Origin: JAHBXE01 sp044222195
GTDB taxonomy: Bacteria; Planctomycetota; Phycisphaerae; Phycisphaerales; UBA1924
Assembly: GCA_044222195.1 (NCBI GenBank)
Contig: JBGANS010000010.1
Location: 124,001 to 188,000 of the forward strand
Length of the DNA stretch: 64,000 nt
Reading direction: 5' to 3'
The notes beneath the pieces were generated by a model. That model saw only the letters and a program-made list of their open reading frames with translations. It ran no database searches and was not told the DNA's origin. Positions 43,081 to 52,230 of this stretch are shown here, piece after piece. Each line of letters starts with the position of its first letter. The stretch's first letter is position 1. A program made the position numbers and the translations under genes.

Positions 43081-45153
43081 ATGCCGATCCCCAAGCCCAC
43101 GGCCGAGCGCTCGTGCGGAACGCCCGGCCACGGGCGTGAAGGAACGGTCTCGCTCCCGGTGCTGGCCGATCCCAAGCACGCGATCCGCAAGTCGAAAATG
43201 GGGCCGCGGCGCGCGGCGGTGCTCATCGGCGTGCACGTCGTGATCCTCATCCACATTCTGCACTGGGCGGTGTACGGGATGACGCTTTCGCCCGTCGAGC
43301 CGTCCGAGTCCATGTACACGATCAACCTCGGAAAGGTGAACACGGGCTTTGTGTTCTTCGCCGCGGCCATTCTTTCAACGCTGATCCTGGGCCGGTTCTT
43401 CTGCGGCTGGGGGTGCCACATCGTGGCGCTGCAGGACCTGTGCGCGTGGATGATGAAGAAGGTGGGCGTCAAGCCCAAACCGTTCCGGTCGCGCCTGTTG
43501 ATCTGGGCCCCGGTTGTCCTGGCGATCTACATGTTCGCGTGGCCGACGATCAAGAGAGAGGTGATCCGGCCGCTCTCGGGCAAGGCCTTGTGGGAATCGC
43601 TGGCGCCCTGGCTCGGCGAGGCCGGCGACCGCCCGGAGCTTCGCGCGGCGTTCAGCACAACCAACTTCTGGGAGACCTTCCCACCGTGGTACGTCGCGAT
43701 CCCCTTCACGCTCGTGTGCGGCTTTGCGATCGTGTACTTCCTGGGCGCCAAGGGGTTCTGCACCTACGGCTGCCCCTACGGCGGGATCTTCGGCCCGGCC
43801 GACCTCGTGGCCCCAGGCCGCATCCGCGTCACTGATGCGTGCGAGCATTGCGGCCACTGCACCGCCGTGTGCACGAGCAATGTCCGCGTTCACGAAGAGG
43901 TCCGCGACTACGGCATGGTCGTCGACCCCGGGTGCATGAAGTGCATGGACTGCGTCAGCGTCTGCCCCAATGACGCCCTGTACTTCGGATTCGGCAAGCC
44001 GGCCATCGCCGCCAAGGCGCGCACGGCCTCGCCCGCGAGGTTCAAGTCCCGCGTGTTCGATCTTTCGTGGAAAGAAGAGCTCCTCTACGGCGCCGTCTTC
44101 CTGGCGCTCGTCATCGGCTTTCGCGGCATGCTCGGACTCATCCCCCTGCTCATGGCGATGGCGATCGCGGGCATCGGTACGTTCATGCTGTGGAAAGTGG
44201 TGTGCATGGTCCGCACGCCCAGCGTGCGCGTGCACGGGCTGCAACTTCGGTTCAAGGGGCGGGTAACTCTCCCGGGCGCCGTCGCCGCGGCGCTCACTCT
44301 CGCGACCGTCGCGGCCGGCGCCTGGGGCTTCATCGTCAACGCCAGCCTGTGGCGCGGACACACGCTCGATGCGCGAATCGCCGCGCCGCTCGACCGGGTG
44401 CTCACACGTGATTACACCGCGACGGATGCCGAACGCGCCCTGGCGCGGTCCGCCGAGGCACACTTCCGGCGTGCGGGAACCAGGGCGGACGGCGGCATCG
44501 GCTGGGATGATTCCGTGGATCGCGCCCTGCGCGTGACCCGGCTTCTCGCGATCCTCGGTGACCGGCAAGGCGCCGAGGCGACGCTGCGGCGCGCCCTCGA
44601 AACAGCGAAGAAGTCCAAGAATCCTTCTCCGGCGGCGATCGAAGATCCGCTGATACGAGTGATCGGACTTCGATCGCGCGACGCGGCGGAGTTCGAAGCA
44701 AGTCTTCGCGAACTGGTAAGTGTTTACCCTGATTTATCGAGCGCGTACCTCGGCCTTTCGCAGCTGGCGCTGCAGCGCGAAGACCGAGCGAACGCCGAGA
44801 AGTGGGTTGAGCGGGCGCTCGCCTCGCGCTTGGCAGATGTGCGAAACACGCTCTTTGCGTCGGACCTGCTGCTGGCGATGGATCGAATGGAAATGGCCGT
44901 GGGCACGGTCAGAAAGGGGATTTCCGCCCATCCCAAATCCGCCGCGCTGCACGAACGTCTTGGGTTGATGCTCGCGGCGGGCGGGAAGATCGACGAGGGA
45001 CTTACGGAATTGAAAGCTGCGGCCGATCTCGAGCCGACGAACGCGACGTTGGCCGGTCACATCGCCCGGGTGCTGCGCGAGGCCGGTCGTGAAAGTGAAG
45101 CAACCGAATGGCAGGAACGAGCGAATCGGATAGCTCGATCGGGTATTCCCTGA
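43081..45153 (+). CDS. NapH-like polyferredoxin membrane protein fused to TPRs
   Basis: 690 residues. The N-terminal half has about six membrane segments with the NapH/CcoG-type motifs CGWGC (residues about 109-113) and CTYGCPYG (about 228-235), and two [4Fe-4S] ferredoxin clusters (CEHCGHCTAVC and CMKCMDCVSVCPNDAL). From about residue 440 to the end it is TPRs (ERALARSAEAHFRRAG, SAYLGLSQLALQREDRANAEKWVERAL, ALHERLGLMLAAGGKIDEGLTEL). NapH-like proteins pass electrons from quinol to periplasmic reductases. Family proteins of this kind are usually under 400 residues, so the TPR extension is unusual; its side of the membrane was not resolved. It lies 18 bases after the lipoprotein gene. Confidence 0.82.
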   Translation: MPIPKPTAERSCGTPGHGREGTVSLPVLADPKHAIRKSKMGPRRAAVLIGVHVVILIHILHWAVYGMTLSPVEPSESMYTINLGKVNTGFVFFAAAILSTLILGRFFCGWGCHIVALQDLCAWMMKKVGVKPKPFRSRLLIWAPVVLAIYMFAWPTIKREVIRPLSGKALWESLAPWLGEAGDRPELRAAFSTTNFWETFPPWYVAIPFTLVCGFAIVYFLGAKGFCTYGCPYGGIFGPADLVAPGRIRVTDACEHCGHCTAVCTSNVRVHEEVRDYGMVVDPGCMKCMDCVSVCPNDALYFGFGKPAIAAKARTASPARFKSRVFDLSWKEELLYGAVFLALVIGFRGMLGLIPLLMAMAIAGIGTFMLWKVVCMVRTPSVRVHGLQLRFKGRVTLPGAVAAALTLATVAAGAWGFIVNASLWRGHTLDARIAAPLDRVLTRDYTATDAERALARSAEAHFRRAGTRADGGIGWDDSVDRALRVTRLLAILGDRQGAEATLRRALETAKKSKNPSPAAIEDPLIRVIGLRSRDAAEFEASLRELVSVYPDLSSAYLGLSQLALQREDRANAEKWVERALASRLADVRNTLFASDLLLAMDRMEMAVGTVRKGISAHPKSAALHERLGLMLAAGGKIDEGLTELKAAADLEPTNATLAGHIARVLREAGRESEATEWQERANRIARSGIP

Positions 45154-45297
45154 GTCAGGCACCCCAGATTATCAGTACTTGGGTCGGTTAGGTTTGAATT
45201 GAGGTTTTCCACCCCGGCATTCCGTGGTATCTTCGGGTCAGGCTCGCGTCGGGCCGTTCCCCATTGTGTCAGGTTAGAACCCCTTTTGGAGGTGACG

Positions 45298-46962
45298 ATG
45301 CTCTCTCGTCGAAACGCACTTGTCGTCATGGCTGTCGCCGGTGCGGCGGCCTCTTCTACGTCGTTGGCCCAGCGCGACCTTTCCCAGACCGACCCGGTTC
45401 TGCGCAAGGCGATGCAGCAGGTGTTCCCGATGCCGACCGGCGGCGGTGGCGCTGACGCGTCCGCGGGCCCGGACGTGATCGTGGGCGAGATCGAGGAGCA
45501 GGGCAGCAGCGGCAGCCAGACGCTCGTCATTCCCGCGTCGGCGGTTTCCGGCGGGATCGTGGCGTACGGGCTCGGCACAAGCTCGTGCAACATCAGCACG
45601 GCGGCCCTCGGCGGTCAGCACCTCCTGTGGCGCGACCTCACGCCGTTCCACCCGATCATCCCGCAGAATATGTACCGGCTCAAGACCGTCAACGGCTCGA
45701 CCCGGTTCGAGCAGCTCGGCGCGAGCTGGAGCAAGTACGCGTTCACCGCGCTCACGCTCAACGTGTGCAGCATCGGCTGCAGCGGCGTCGGCGGTTCGGT
45801 GCTCGGCATGGGCTGCTCCGACCCCTACTCGGCCAGCCGCAACGCCGGCCAGGGTTCGGCGGGCCCCCGGTACCAGTGCAACCCGTTCACCGGCGTGTTC
45901 CCGGACAGCAACGCTGTGCGCAGCGCCTGGCCGTCCACCGGCGGTTCGACCGTCGCCCGCCGGCTCCAGGTCAACTCGAGCGACATCTCTGCGGCGAACA
46001 ACCCGGGCGCCCTGTACTTCGGCGAGTGCATCTACGTCAACCGTGACGATGCCTGCTGGGGCAACTCCAAGAACAACGCGTCCTACCGGCGCATGACCAT
46101 CGCCGCGAACAACACGATCACGCTGCTGGGCACCATCGGCGGCAACGGGACCAAGCGGACCAAGCCGGCCATCTTTGCCTGGCAGGCCAACGGCGGCGGC
46201 GCCGACATCGTCGACGCCAACGTGATGATCACCGAGATCACCTCGGGCAACACCTTCTTCACGCAGCCCGCGTATCCCTACAACGGCGCCTCCGGCGCCG
46301 GCACAACCCTTGTGCTCCCCGCCGGTGACGGCTGGGCCTATGTCGGGTCCCGCGCGACCGACCTCGGCGGCGGCGTCTGGCACTACGAGTACGCTGTGGA
46401 GAACCTCAACTCCGACCGCGGCATCGGCTCGTTCAGCGTTCCGATTCCCACCGGCGCCACCATCACCAACATCGAGATGAAGCAGACCCTCTGCCACTCC
46501 GGTGTGGCGGCGGACGACGCCAACCGCAACGCGGCGTGGACCACCACCAACAGCGGCTCGGCGATCACCTGGGCCTCCCCCAACACGTTCAACGCCGCGC
46601 TCCCCGAGCTCGGCAGCTACATCCGCTGGGGCACGATGTGCAACTTCCGGTTTGACTGCAACGTGGCGCCCGCCGCCAGCGGCAACGCCGTCTGCGGGTA
46701 CTACAAGCCCCTGGCCGGCTACGTGGACACGATCAACGCCGCCGCCAAGATCCCCGGCGTTCTGCCGCCCCCGGTCTGCTACGCCAACTGCGATGCCTCG
46801 TCCGGCACGCCGGTGCTCACGGCCAACGACTTCCAGTGCTTCCTCGACCGCTTCGCCGCGGGCGAGAGCTACTGCAACTGCGATGGCTCGACCGGCACCC
46901 CGAGCCTGACATCCAACGACTTCCAGTGCTTCCTCAACAAGTTCGCGGCCGGCTGCACCTGA
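45298..46962 (+). CDS. Tandem secreted GC-type dockerin protein, copy 1 of 3
   Basis: 554 residues from ATG 45298 after GGAGGTG. Sec signal MLSRRNALVVMAVAGAAASSTSLA-QRD. The body of about 460 residues has no recognised domain but is closely shared by the next two genes: GPDVIVGEI, GLGTSSCNIST, QHLLWR, HPIIPQNMYRLK, CSGVGGSVLGMGCSDPY, YVNRDDACWGNS, VWHYEYAVENLNSDRGIGSF, and LGSYIRWGTMCNFRFD. There are many Cys, probably disulfides, as expected for an exported protein. The tail has two dockerin-like repeats ending AAGCT. A terminator follows, so it is its own transcription unit. Confidence 0.88.
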   Translation: MLSRRNALVVMAVAGAAASSTSLAQRDLSQTDPVLRKAMQQVFPMPTGGGGADASAGPDVIVGEIEEQGSSGSQTLVIPASAVSGGIVAYGLGTSSCNISTAALGGQHLLWRDLTPFHPIIPQNMYRLKTVNGSTRFEQLGASWSKYAFTALTLNVCSIGCSGVGGSVLGMGCSDPYSASRNAGQGSAGPRYQCNPFTGVFPDSNAVRSAWPSTGGSTVARRLQVNSSDISAANNPGALYFGECIYVNRDDACWGNSKNNASYRRMTIAANNTITLLGTIGGNGTKRTKPAIFAWQANGGGADIVDANVMITEITSGNTFFTQPAYPYNGASGAGTTLVLPAGDGWAYVGSRATDLGGGVWHYEYAVENLNSDRGIGSFSVPIPTGATITNIEMKQTLCHSGVAADDANRNAAWTTTNSGSAITWASPNTFNAALPELGSYIRWGTMCNFRFDCNVAPAASGNAVCGYYKPLAGYVDTINAAAKIPGVLPPPVCYANCDASSGTPVLTANDFQCFLDRFAAGESYCNCDGSTGTPSLTSNDFQCFLNKFAAGCT

Positions 46963-46980
46963 GCCCCGCTTCCGCACTTC

Positions 46981-47012
46981 AACGCCCGGCGGCCTTCCGC
47001 CGGGCGTTTTTC
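46981..47012 (+). terminator. Rho-independent terminator
   Basis: AACGCCCGGCGG-CCTT-CCGCCGGGCGTT: a 12-bp stem with a 4-base loop that runs into a T tract. It lies 19 bases after the stop of tandem copy 1. Confidence 0.95.
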
Positions 47013-47136
47013 ATTGGACCGTCACAGCACAGGCCATCTTGTTAAACGGGGCAATCCCGTTACACTCGGGCCTCGCTCGCGGGGCGCCGCCAGGAAGGTC
47101 CTGTCCGGCACACACATTCAAGACTGGAGCACATGT

Positions 47137-48774
47137 ATGGCAGCGCGACTTCACGCGGCCCTCATCCTGACCTTCGCGGCGGGGCTGGTCTCATCCACAT
47201 CCGCGCAGGACCTGGGCGACCCGATCGTCCGCGCGGGAATGCGCCGGATCAATCCCAGCGCCGGAGGCGCCGATGCATCGGTCGGGCCGGACGTCATCGT
47301 CGGAGAAATCGAGAGTTCCGGGTGCTGCCCGCAGGGCGTCACCATCTCCCCCTTTGGCTCGCAGGGGACGATCCTCGCGTACGGTCTCGGAACAAGCTCC
47401 TGCAACATCGCGCTGGCGACCTCAGGCGGGCAGCACCTGCTGTGGCGCAGCAGCACCCCGTTCCACCCCATCATCCCGCAGAACATGTACCGCCTGAAGT
47501 CCGTCAACGGCTCGACTCGCTTTGAGCAGATCGGCCAGAGCTGGAGCAAGTACGCGTTTACGGCGCTCCAGGACAACGTGTGCGGCCTTGGCTGCAGCGG
47601 CGTCGGCGGCTCGGTGCTCGGCATGGGCTGCTCCGACCCGTATTCCGCCAGCCTGAACGCGGGACAGAGCGGGCTGGGGCCCCGCTACGAGTGCAACCCG
47701 TTCACCGGCGTGTACCCCGACAGCGCCACGGTCCGCACCGCCTGGCCCGCGATCAACGGCTCGACGATTGCCCGCCGCCTCCAGGTCCAGTCCGCTGATG
47801 TGGACGGCGCACAGAATCCCGGGGCGCTGTACTTCGGCGAGTCCATGTACGTCAACCGCGACGACGCATGCTGGGGGAACTCCAAGAACAACGCCTCCTA
47901 CCGGCGCTTCACCGTGGCCGGAAACACCATCACGCTCCAGGGCGCCATCGGCAGCACCGGCACCCAGCGCGGCAAACCCGCGATCTTCGCATGGCGCGAT
48001 CACGGCAACGGCATCGGACTCGTCGACAGCAGCGTGATGGTCACCGAAGTGACGTGCGGCAACACGTTCTTCACCCAGCCCGCGTACCCCTACAACGGGG
48101 CCCAGGGCGCGGGCACCACGCTCGTCCTGCCCGCCGGCGACGGCTGGGTGTACGTCGCGTCGCGGGCCACCGACCTCGGCGGCGGCGTCTGGCACTACGA
48201 GTACGCCGTCGAGAATCTCAACTCCGACCGCGGCATCGGGTCGTTCCGCGTGAACGTCCCCGTCGGCGCCGTCATCACCAACGCCGAAAAGCGCCAGAGC
48301 GACTGCCACTCCGGTCTCGCCGCGGACGACGCCAACCGCAACACGCCCTGGACGCAGACCATCTCCAGCGACAACATCACCTGGTCGACGCCTCACATCT
48401 ACGGCGCCGACACGCCGCAGCTCGGCAGCTACATTCGCTGGGGCACCACCTACAACTTCCGCTTTGACTGCAACGTCGCCCCCGCCGCCAGCGGCAACGC
48501 GAGCCTCGGCTACTTCAAGCCGCTCGCCGGTTACGTCGACACCATCAACGCCGCGGCCAATGTTCCCGGCATGCTCTCACCACCGCAGTGCTACGCCAAC
48601 TGCGATGGGTCCTCCGGCAATCCTGTGCTCACATCCAACGACTTCCAGTGCTTCCTGAATCGGTTCGCGGCTGGCGAGAGTTATGCCAACTGCGACAACT
48701 CGACCGGGTCTCCCACGCTCACATCCAACGACTTCCAGTGCTTCCTGAACACGTTCGCCGCGGGATGCCCGTAA
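47137..48774 (+). CDS. Tandem secreted GC-type dockerin protein, copy 2 of 3
   Basis: 545 residues from ATG 47137 after GGAG; an out-of-frame ATG lies 4 bases earlier. Sec signal MAARLHAALILTFAAGLVSSTSAQ-DLG. The same full-length body as copy 1 (GPDVIVGEIESSGCCPQG, GLGTSSCNIA, HPIIPQNMYRLK, CSGVGGSVLGMGCSDPY, YVNRDDACWGN, VWHYEYAVENLNSDRGIGSF). Two dockerin-like repeats end AAGCP. It shares the extra GCCPQG motif with copy 3 but not copy 1. Separate terminator downstream. Confidence 0.88.
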   Translation: MAARLHAALILTFAAGLVSSTSAQDLGDPIVRAGMRRINPSAGGADASVGPDVIVGEIESSGCCPQGVTISPFGSQGTILAYGLGTSSCNIALATSGGQHLLWRSSTPFHPIIPQNMYRLKSVNGSTRFEQIGQSWSKYAFTALQDNVCGLGCSGVGGSVLGMGCSDPYSASLNAGQSGLGPRYECNPFTGVYPDSATVRTAWPAINGSTIARRLQVQSADVDGAQNPGALYFGESMYVNRDDACWGNSKNNASYRRFTVAGNTITLQGAIGSTGTQRGKPAIFAWRDHGNGIGLVDSSVMVTEVTCGNTFFTQPAYPYNGAQGAGTTLVLPAGDGWVYVASRATDLGGGVWHYEYAVENLNSDRGIGSFRVNVPVGAVITNAEKRQSDCHSGLAADDANRNTPWTQTISSDNITWSTPHIYGADTPQLGSYIRWGTTYNFRFDCNVAPAASGNASLGYFKPLAGYVDTINAAANVPGMLSPPQCYANCDGSSGNPVLTSNDFQCFLNRFAAGESYANCDNSTGSPTLTSNDFQCFLNTFAAGCP

Positions 48775-48793
48775 CGACGACCGCCTCGCGTTC

Positions 48794-48825
48794 AGGGCCG
48801 GGCGAGCCTCGCCCGGCCCTTTTTC
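48794..48825 (+). terminator. Rho-independent terminator
   Basis: AGGGCCGGGCGAG-C-CTCGCCCGGCCCT stem followed by TTTTTC. It lies 20 bases after tandem copy 2. Confidence 0.95.
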
Positions 48826-49013
48826 ATGGTTTTTTGGGTTCCGGTTGGTATGTGGTGAAAGCCGCGATCGGCAGTAGACTGCGTCGATCGCGACATGAGC
48901 TCAAAACCCGGGTTGAGGGTATCGAAAGTCCAAGGTTCCTCGTAAACTGTCAGTTCACACCTGAGCCGTGGCGGCGGCCAGGCGTCACCCCTTGTTGATC
49001 GGAGGACTCCACG

Positions 49014-50666
49014 ATGCGGCATTCCAATCTGGTGGTCATTCTCACGGCCGCGGCCGGCGCGGCGATCTCGGCCAGCGCGTGCGCGCAGGACTTCGGCCTC
49101 AACACGTCTGACCCGGTGGTCCGCTCCGCACTGCGGCGCGTCAACCCGGTGGCCCCGGGTGGCGCTGACGCATCCCAGGGCCCGGACGTCATCGTCGGTG
49201 AAATTGAAAGCTCGGGGTGCTGCCCACAGGGTTCGACCATCGGCCCGTCGGCGACCGTCGGGAGCATCGTCGCCTTCGGGCTGGGCACCAGCTCGTGCAA
49301 CATTTCCACGGCGGCCAACGGTGGTCAACACCTCTTGTGGCGCTCGCAGACGCCCTACCACCCGATCATCCCACAGAACATGTACCGTCTCAAGACTGTC
49401 AACGGCTCGACCCGGCTCGAACAGCTCGGCGCGAGCTGGAGCAAGTACGCCTTCACCGCCCTCCAGGACAACGTGTGCAACATCGGGTGCAGCGGCGTCG
49501 GCGGCTCGGTGCTCGGCATGGGCTGCTCCGATCCCTACACCGCCAGCCGCAACGCGACGCAGAGCTCGGCGGGCCCGCGTTACCAGTGCAATCCGTTCAC
49601 CGGGGTCTACCCCGACAGCGCCGCCGTTCGGGCCGCGTGGCCGGCCACGACCGACGCCACGTCGCGTCGCCTGCGCGTCAACGCGGCGGACATCGACCCC
49701 GCGCAGAACGCCGGCGCCCTGTACTTCGGCGAGTGCATGTATGTCAACCGCGACGACGCCTGCTGGGGCAACTCACGGAACAACGCGTCGTACCGGCGCT
49801 TCACGTTCGGGGCCGGGAACACGATCACCCTCTCGGGCACCTCCAACGGCGTCACCACCGGCACGGTCCGCACCAAGCCCGCGATCTTCGCCTGGCGCGA
49901 CAACGGCGGCGGCATCGGCGTCGCCGACAACAGCGTCATGATCACCGAGGTGACCAGCGGCAACACGTTCTTCACCCAGCCCGCCTATCCGTACAACGGC
50001 GCCGAAGGCGCCGGGACGACTCTCATCCTGCCCGCCGGCGACGGCTGGGTGTACGTCGCCTCCCGCGCCACCGACCTCGGCAGCGGCGTCTGGCACTACG
50101 AGTACGCCGTCGAGAACCTCAACTCCGACCGCGGCATCGGCTCGTTCCGGATCGACCTCCCTCTCGGGGCGGTCGTCAGCAACGCCGAGATGAAGCAGGT
50201 GCTCTGCCATTCCGGCGTCGTCGCGGAAGACGCCAACCGCAACGCGCCGTGGACCCAGACCGTCAACAGCGACAACATCACCTGGGCCACCACCAACACC
50301 TACAGCGCCGCCACGCCGCAACTCGGCAGCTACATCCGCTGGGGCACGATGTACAACTTCCGGTTCGACGTCAATGTCGCCCCGGCCGCCTCGGGTAACG
50401 CCAACCTGGGCTATTACAAGCCCCTCGCCGGCTATGTCGACACGATCAACGCCGCCGCCAAGGTCCCGGGCACTCTCCCGCCGCCCGTCTGCTACGCCAA
50501 CTGCGATGATTCGGTCGTCCCGCCCTACCTCACGGCCAACGACTTCATGTGCTTCATGAATCGCTTCGCCGCGGGCGAGAGCTACGCCAACTGCGACGGC
50601 GTTTCAGGCCTCAATGCCAACGACTTCCAGTGCTATCTCAACAAGTTCGCGACGGGCTGCTCGTAA
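49014..50666 (+). CDS. Tandem secreted GC-type dockerin protein, copy 3 of 3
   Basis: 550 residues from ATG 49014 after GGAGGA. Sec signal MRHSNLVVILTAAAGAAISASACA-QDF. The body is homologous to copies 1 and 2 throughout. The tail is shortened and diverged: the first repeat is CYANCDDSVVPPYLTANDFMCF, and the second is SYANCDGVSGLNANDFQCYLN, which lacks the usual ST-x-x-P residues; it ends ATGCS. Own terminator downstream. No enzymatic motif was seen in any of the three. Confidence 0.88.
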   Translation: MRHSNLVVILTAAAGAAISASACAQDFGLNTSDPVVRSALRRVNPVAPGGADASQGPDVIVGEIESSGCCPQGSTIGPSATVGSIVAFGLGTSSCNISTAANGGQHLLWRSQTPYHPIIPQNMYRLKTVNGSTRLEQLGASWSKYAFTALQDNVCNIGCSGVGGSVLGMGCSDPYTASRNATQSSAGPRYQCNPFTGVYPDSAAVRAAWPATTDATSRRLRVNAADIDPAQNAGALYFGECMYVNRDDACWGNSRNNASYRRFTFGAGNTITLSGTSNGVTTGTVRTKPAIFAWRDNGGGIGVADNSVMITEVTSGNTFFTQPAYPYNGAEGAGTTLILPAGDGWVYVASRATDLGSGVWHYEYAVENLNSDRGIGSFRIDLPLGAVVSNAEMKQVLCHSGVVAEDANRNAPWTQTVNSDNITWATTNTYSAATPQLGSYIRWGTMYNFRFDVNVAPAASGNANLGYYKPLAGYVDTINAAAKVPGTLPPPVCYANCDDSVVPPYLTANDFMCFMNRFAAGESYANCDGVSGLNANDFQCYLNKFATGCS

Positions 50667-50692
50667 GCCCTGATTCACCCCTCGACCCCCTC

Positions 50693-50716
50693 AGGGCCCG
50701 GCACCGGGCCCTTTTT
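50693..50716 (+). terminator. Rho-independent terminator
   Basis: AGGGCCCGG-CA-CCGGGCCCT stem followed by a TTTTTC tract. It lies about 27 bases after tandem copy 3. Confidence 0.92.
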
Positions 50717-50819
50717 CGTGAATCGGCGGGGTTCTGTTTGTCGATCCACGCCGGTGCGTGTAGCATGACCAGCGCCCGTGACCTGTCGCGGGCGTCCCCG
50801 ATTCTCAGGGGGTGCTTCC

Positions 50820-51533
50820 ATGGCGGCCCTTCCCGGAACCCAGCATCGCGGCATCGAGGTCCACGCGGAACCCGCGCTCGGTCCTCCTCCGGGGGCGGAT
50901 TCCACCGCGTGGAACGCGTACTTCGAAGACCTCTACCGCGACGCCGGCGGCGAATGTTCCCGTATCCCCTGGGCCGATGAGCGGCCCAACGCGCCCCTGG
51001 TCGCGTGGCTCAACCGCGAAGCGCCCGGCATGATGCGCCCCGGCGCCAGCGTCGTCGTGGTCGGGTGCGGCCTCGGCGACGATGTGCGCGAGCTCGCCGA
51101 ACGCGGGTACGACCCCACGGGCTTTGATATCTCCCCCACCGCGATGGCCTGGGCCAAGAAGCGATTCCCTCACCTCGCCGAACGCTTCCACGTCGCCGAT
51201 GTCTTCGCCCCGCCATCCGGCATGCTCCGACGCGCCGACCTCGTCGTCGAGGTGAACACGCTCCAGGCCGTTCACCCCGACTTGCGTCAACGCGCCGTCT
51301 CGGGCATCGTCTCCCTCGCTCGGCCCCGCGGGATCATCCTCGCGATCTGCCGCGGCCGGTCCGAAGCCGAACCGCACGCCCCCGCGCCCCCGTTCGCGAT
51401 GTCGCCCACGGACCTGGTCGGGCCATTCGCCTCGCACGGGTGGACGCCCACCCGAGGCGTCGACGACTTTGTCGACGAGGAATCGCCGCCCAAGCGATGC
51501 CTTCGCGTCGCGTTCCGCCGCGCCGATCGGTAG
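50820..51533 (+). CDS. Class I SAM-dependent methyltransferase (thiopurine-methyltransferase-like)
   Basis: 237 residues from ATG 50820 (GGGGGTG upstream). The SAM-binding core has motif I VVVVGCGLGDDVRELAERG, motif II (G-F-D-I-S-P-T-A), and VVEVNTLQAVHPDLRQRAV. The overall layout (WNAYFEDLYRDAG, then IPWADERPN) resembles the thiopurine S-methyltransferase-like group. The substrate is unknown. It sits alone between a terminator and the convergent phosphatase gene. Confidence 0.82.
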   Translation: MAALPGTQHRGIEVHAEPALGPPPGADSTAWNAYFEDLYRDAGGECSRIPWADERPNAPLVAWLNREAPGMMRPGASVVVVGCGLGDDVRELAERGYDPTGFDISPTAMAWAKKRFPHLAERFHVADVFAPPSGMLRRADLVVEVNTLQAVHPDLRQRAVSGIVSLARPRGIILAICRGRSEAEPHAPAPPFAMSPTDLVGPFASHGWTPTRGVDDFVDEESPPKRCLRVAFRRADR

Positions 51534-51534
51534 C

Positions 51535-52194
51535 TCAGGGCCGCGGGGGCGCAGGAACGGGGTCCGGCAGCACGGGCGACTCGGGGCTCTCGATCTGGCC
51601 ACCGTCGCGAACGTGCGTGAGGATTTCGGCGCCGTAGCGCTCCATCATCTGCCGCACCTGCGGCGTGCGCTGCGCGTTGTGCCCGTAGGACTGGGCCTCC
51701 CTGAAACCCTCCTCCATCGGCACTCCCTGGGCGAAGCTCCTGTAGAGAATGCAGAACAGGCCCGTGCGCTCCGTTCCCGCGCCGCAGTGGACCAGCACCG
51801 GTTGGTTGGCCGGGTCCGAGGCCAGGCGGATCGCCTGGATGTAGTAGTTGGGGTTGCCCGTCGAATCGCCGTACAGGGACATCACGTACCGCTTCACACC
51901 CATCGCATCGGCCGTTCGCTGGTTGCGTGCCTCTCCCTCGGCCTGGCCGTGGATGGTCGAGCCCAGATCGATCACGGTGCGGATGCCGTAGCGCGTGACG
52001 ACGTCTTCAAACGCGCCCGGGGTCAGCTGTCCGGAGCGATACACCTTCCCGGCGTCGACGACACCGAATCGCTTGGGAACGAGGTTCGGTCGAACACCCA
52101 CGTACGCCGCGCGAGCCGCGCCGAGTGCCACAATGGCGGTCAGGAGCACCGCCAGCGCCCGCCGGGACCTCGCGTGGTTGGACACCTGGCTCAT
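51535..52194 (-). CDS. Secreted or membrane-anchored tyrosine/dual-specificity phosphatase-like protein
   Basis: 219 residues from ATG 52194. The N-terminus (RRALAVLLTAIVALGAARAA) is a signal anchor or signal peptide, so the catalytic part would be outside the cytoplasm. The catalytic loop is VLVHCGAGTERTGLF (H-C-x5-R-T). VYRSGQLTPGAFEDVVTRYGIRTVIDLG is typical of DSP/Siw14-like phosphatases, which often use phosphoinositides, inositol pyrophosphates or phosphotyrosine. The C-terminus is Pro-rich. A perfect palindrome lies just upstream. Confidence 0.8.
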   Translation of the reverse strand: MSQVSNHARSRRALAVLLTAIVALGAARAAYVGVRPNLVPKRFGVVDAGKVYRSGQLTPGAFEDVVTRYGIRTVIDLGSTIHGQAEGEARNQRTADAMGVKRYVMSLYGDSTGNPNYYIQAIRLASDPANQPVLVHCGAGTERTGLFCILYRSFAQGVPMEEGFREAQSYGHNAQRTPQVRQMMERYGAEILTHVRDGGQIESPESPVLPDPVPAPPRP

Positions 52195-52200
52195 CCGGCA

Positions 52201-52224
52201 GGATGGTACGCGCGCGTACCATCC
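52201..52224. promoter_or_regulatory. Perfect 24-bp palindrome between divergent phosphatase and recR
   Basis: GGATGGTACGCG followed by its exact reverse complement CGCGTACCATCC. It lies 6 bases before the phosphatase start (minus) and 6 bases before the recR start (plus). It could be an operator acting on both genes, or an mRNA hairpin that covers the ribosome-binding site. Confidence 0.6.
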
Positions 52225-52230
52225 CGCTGA

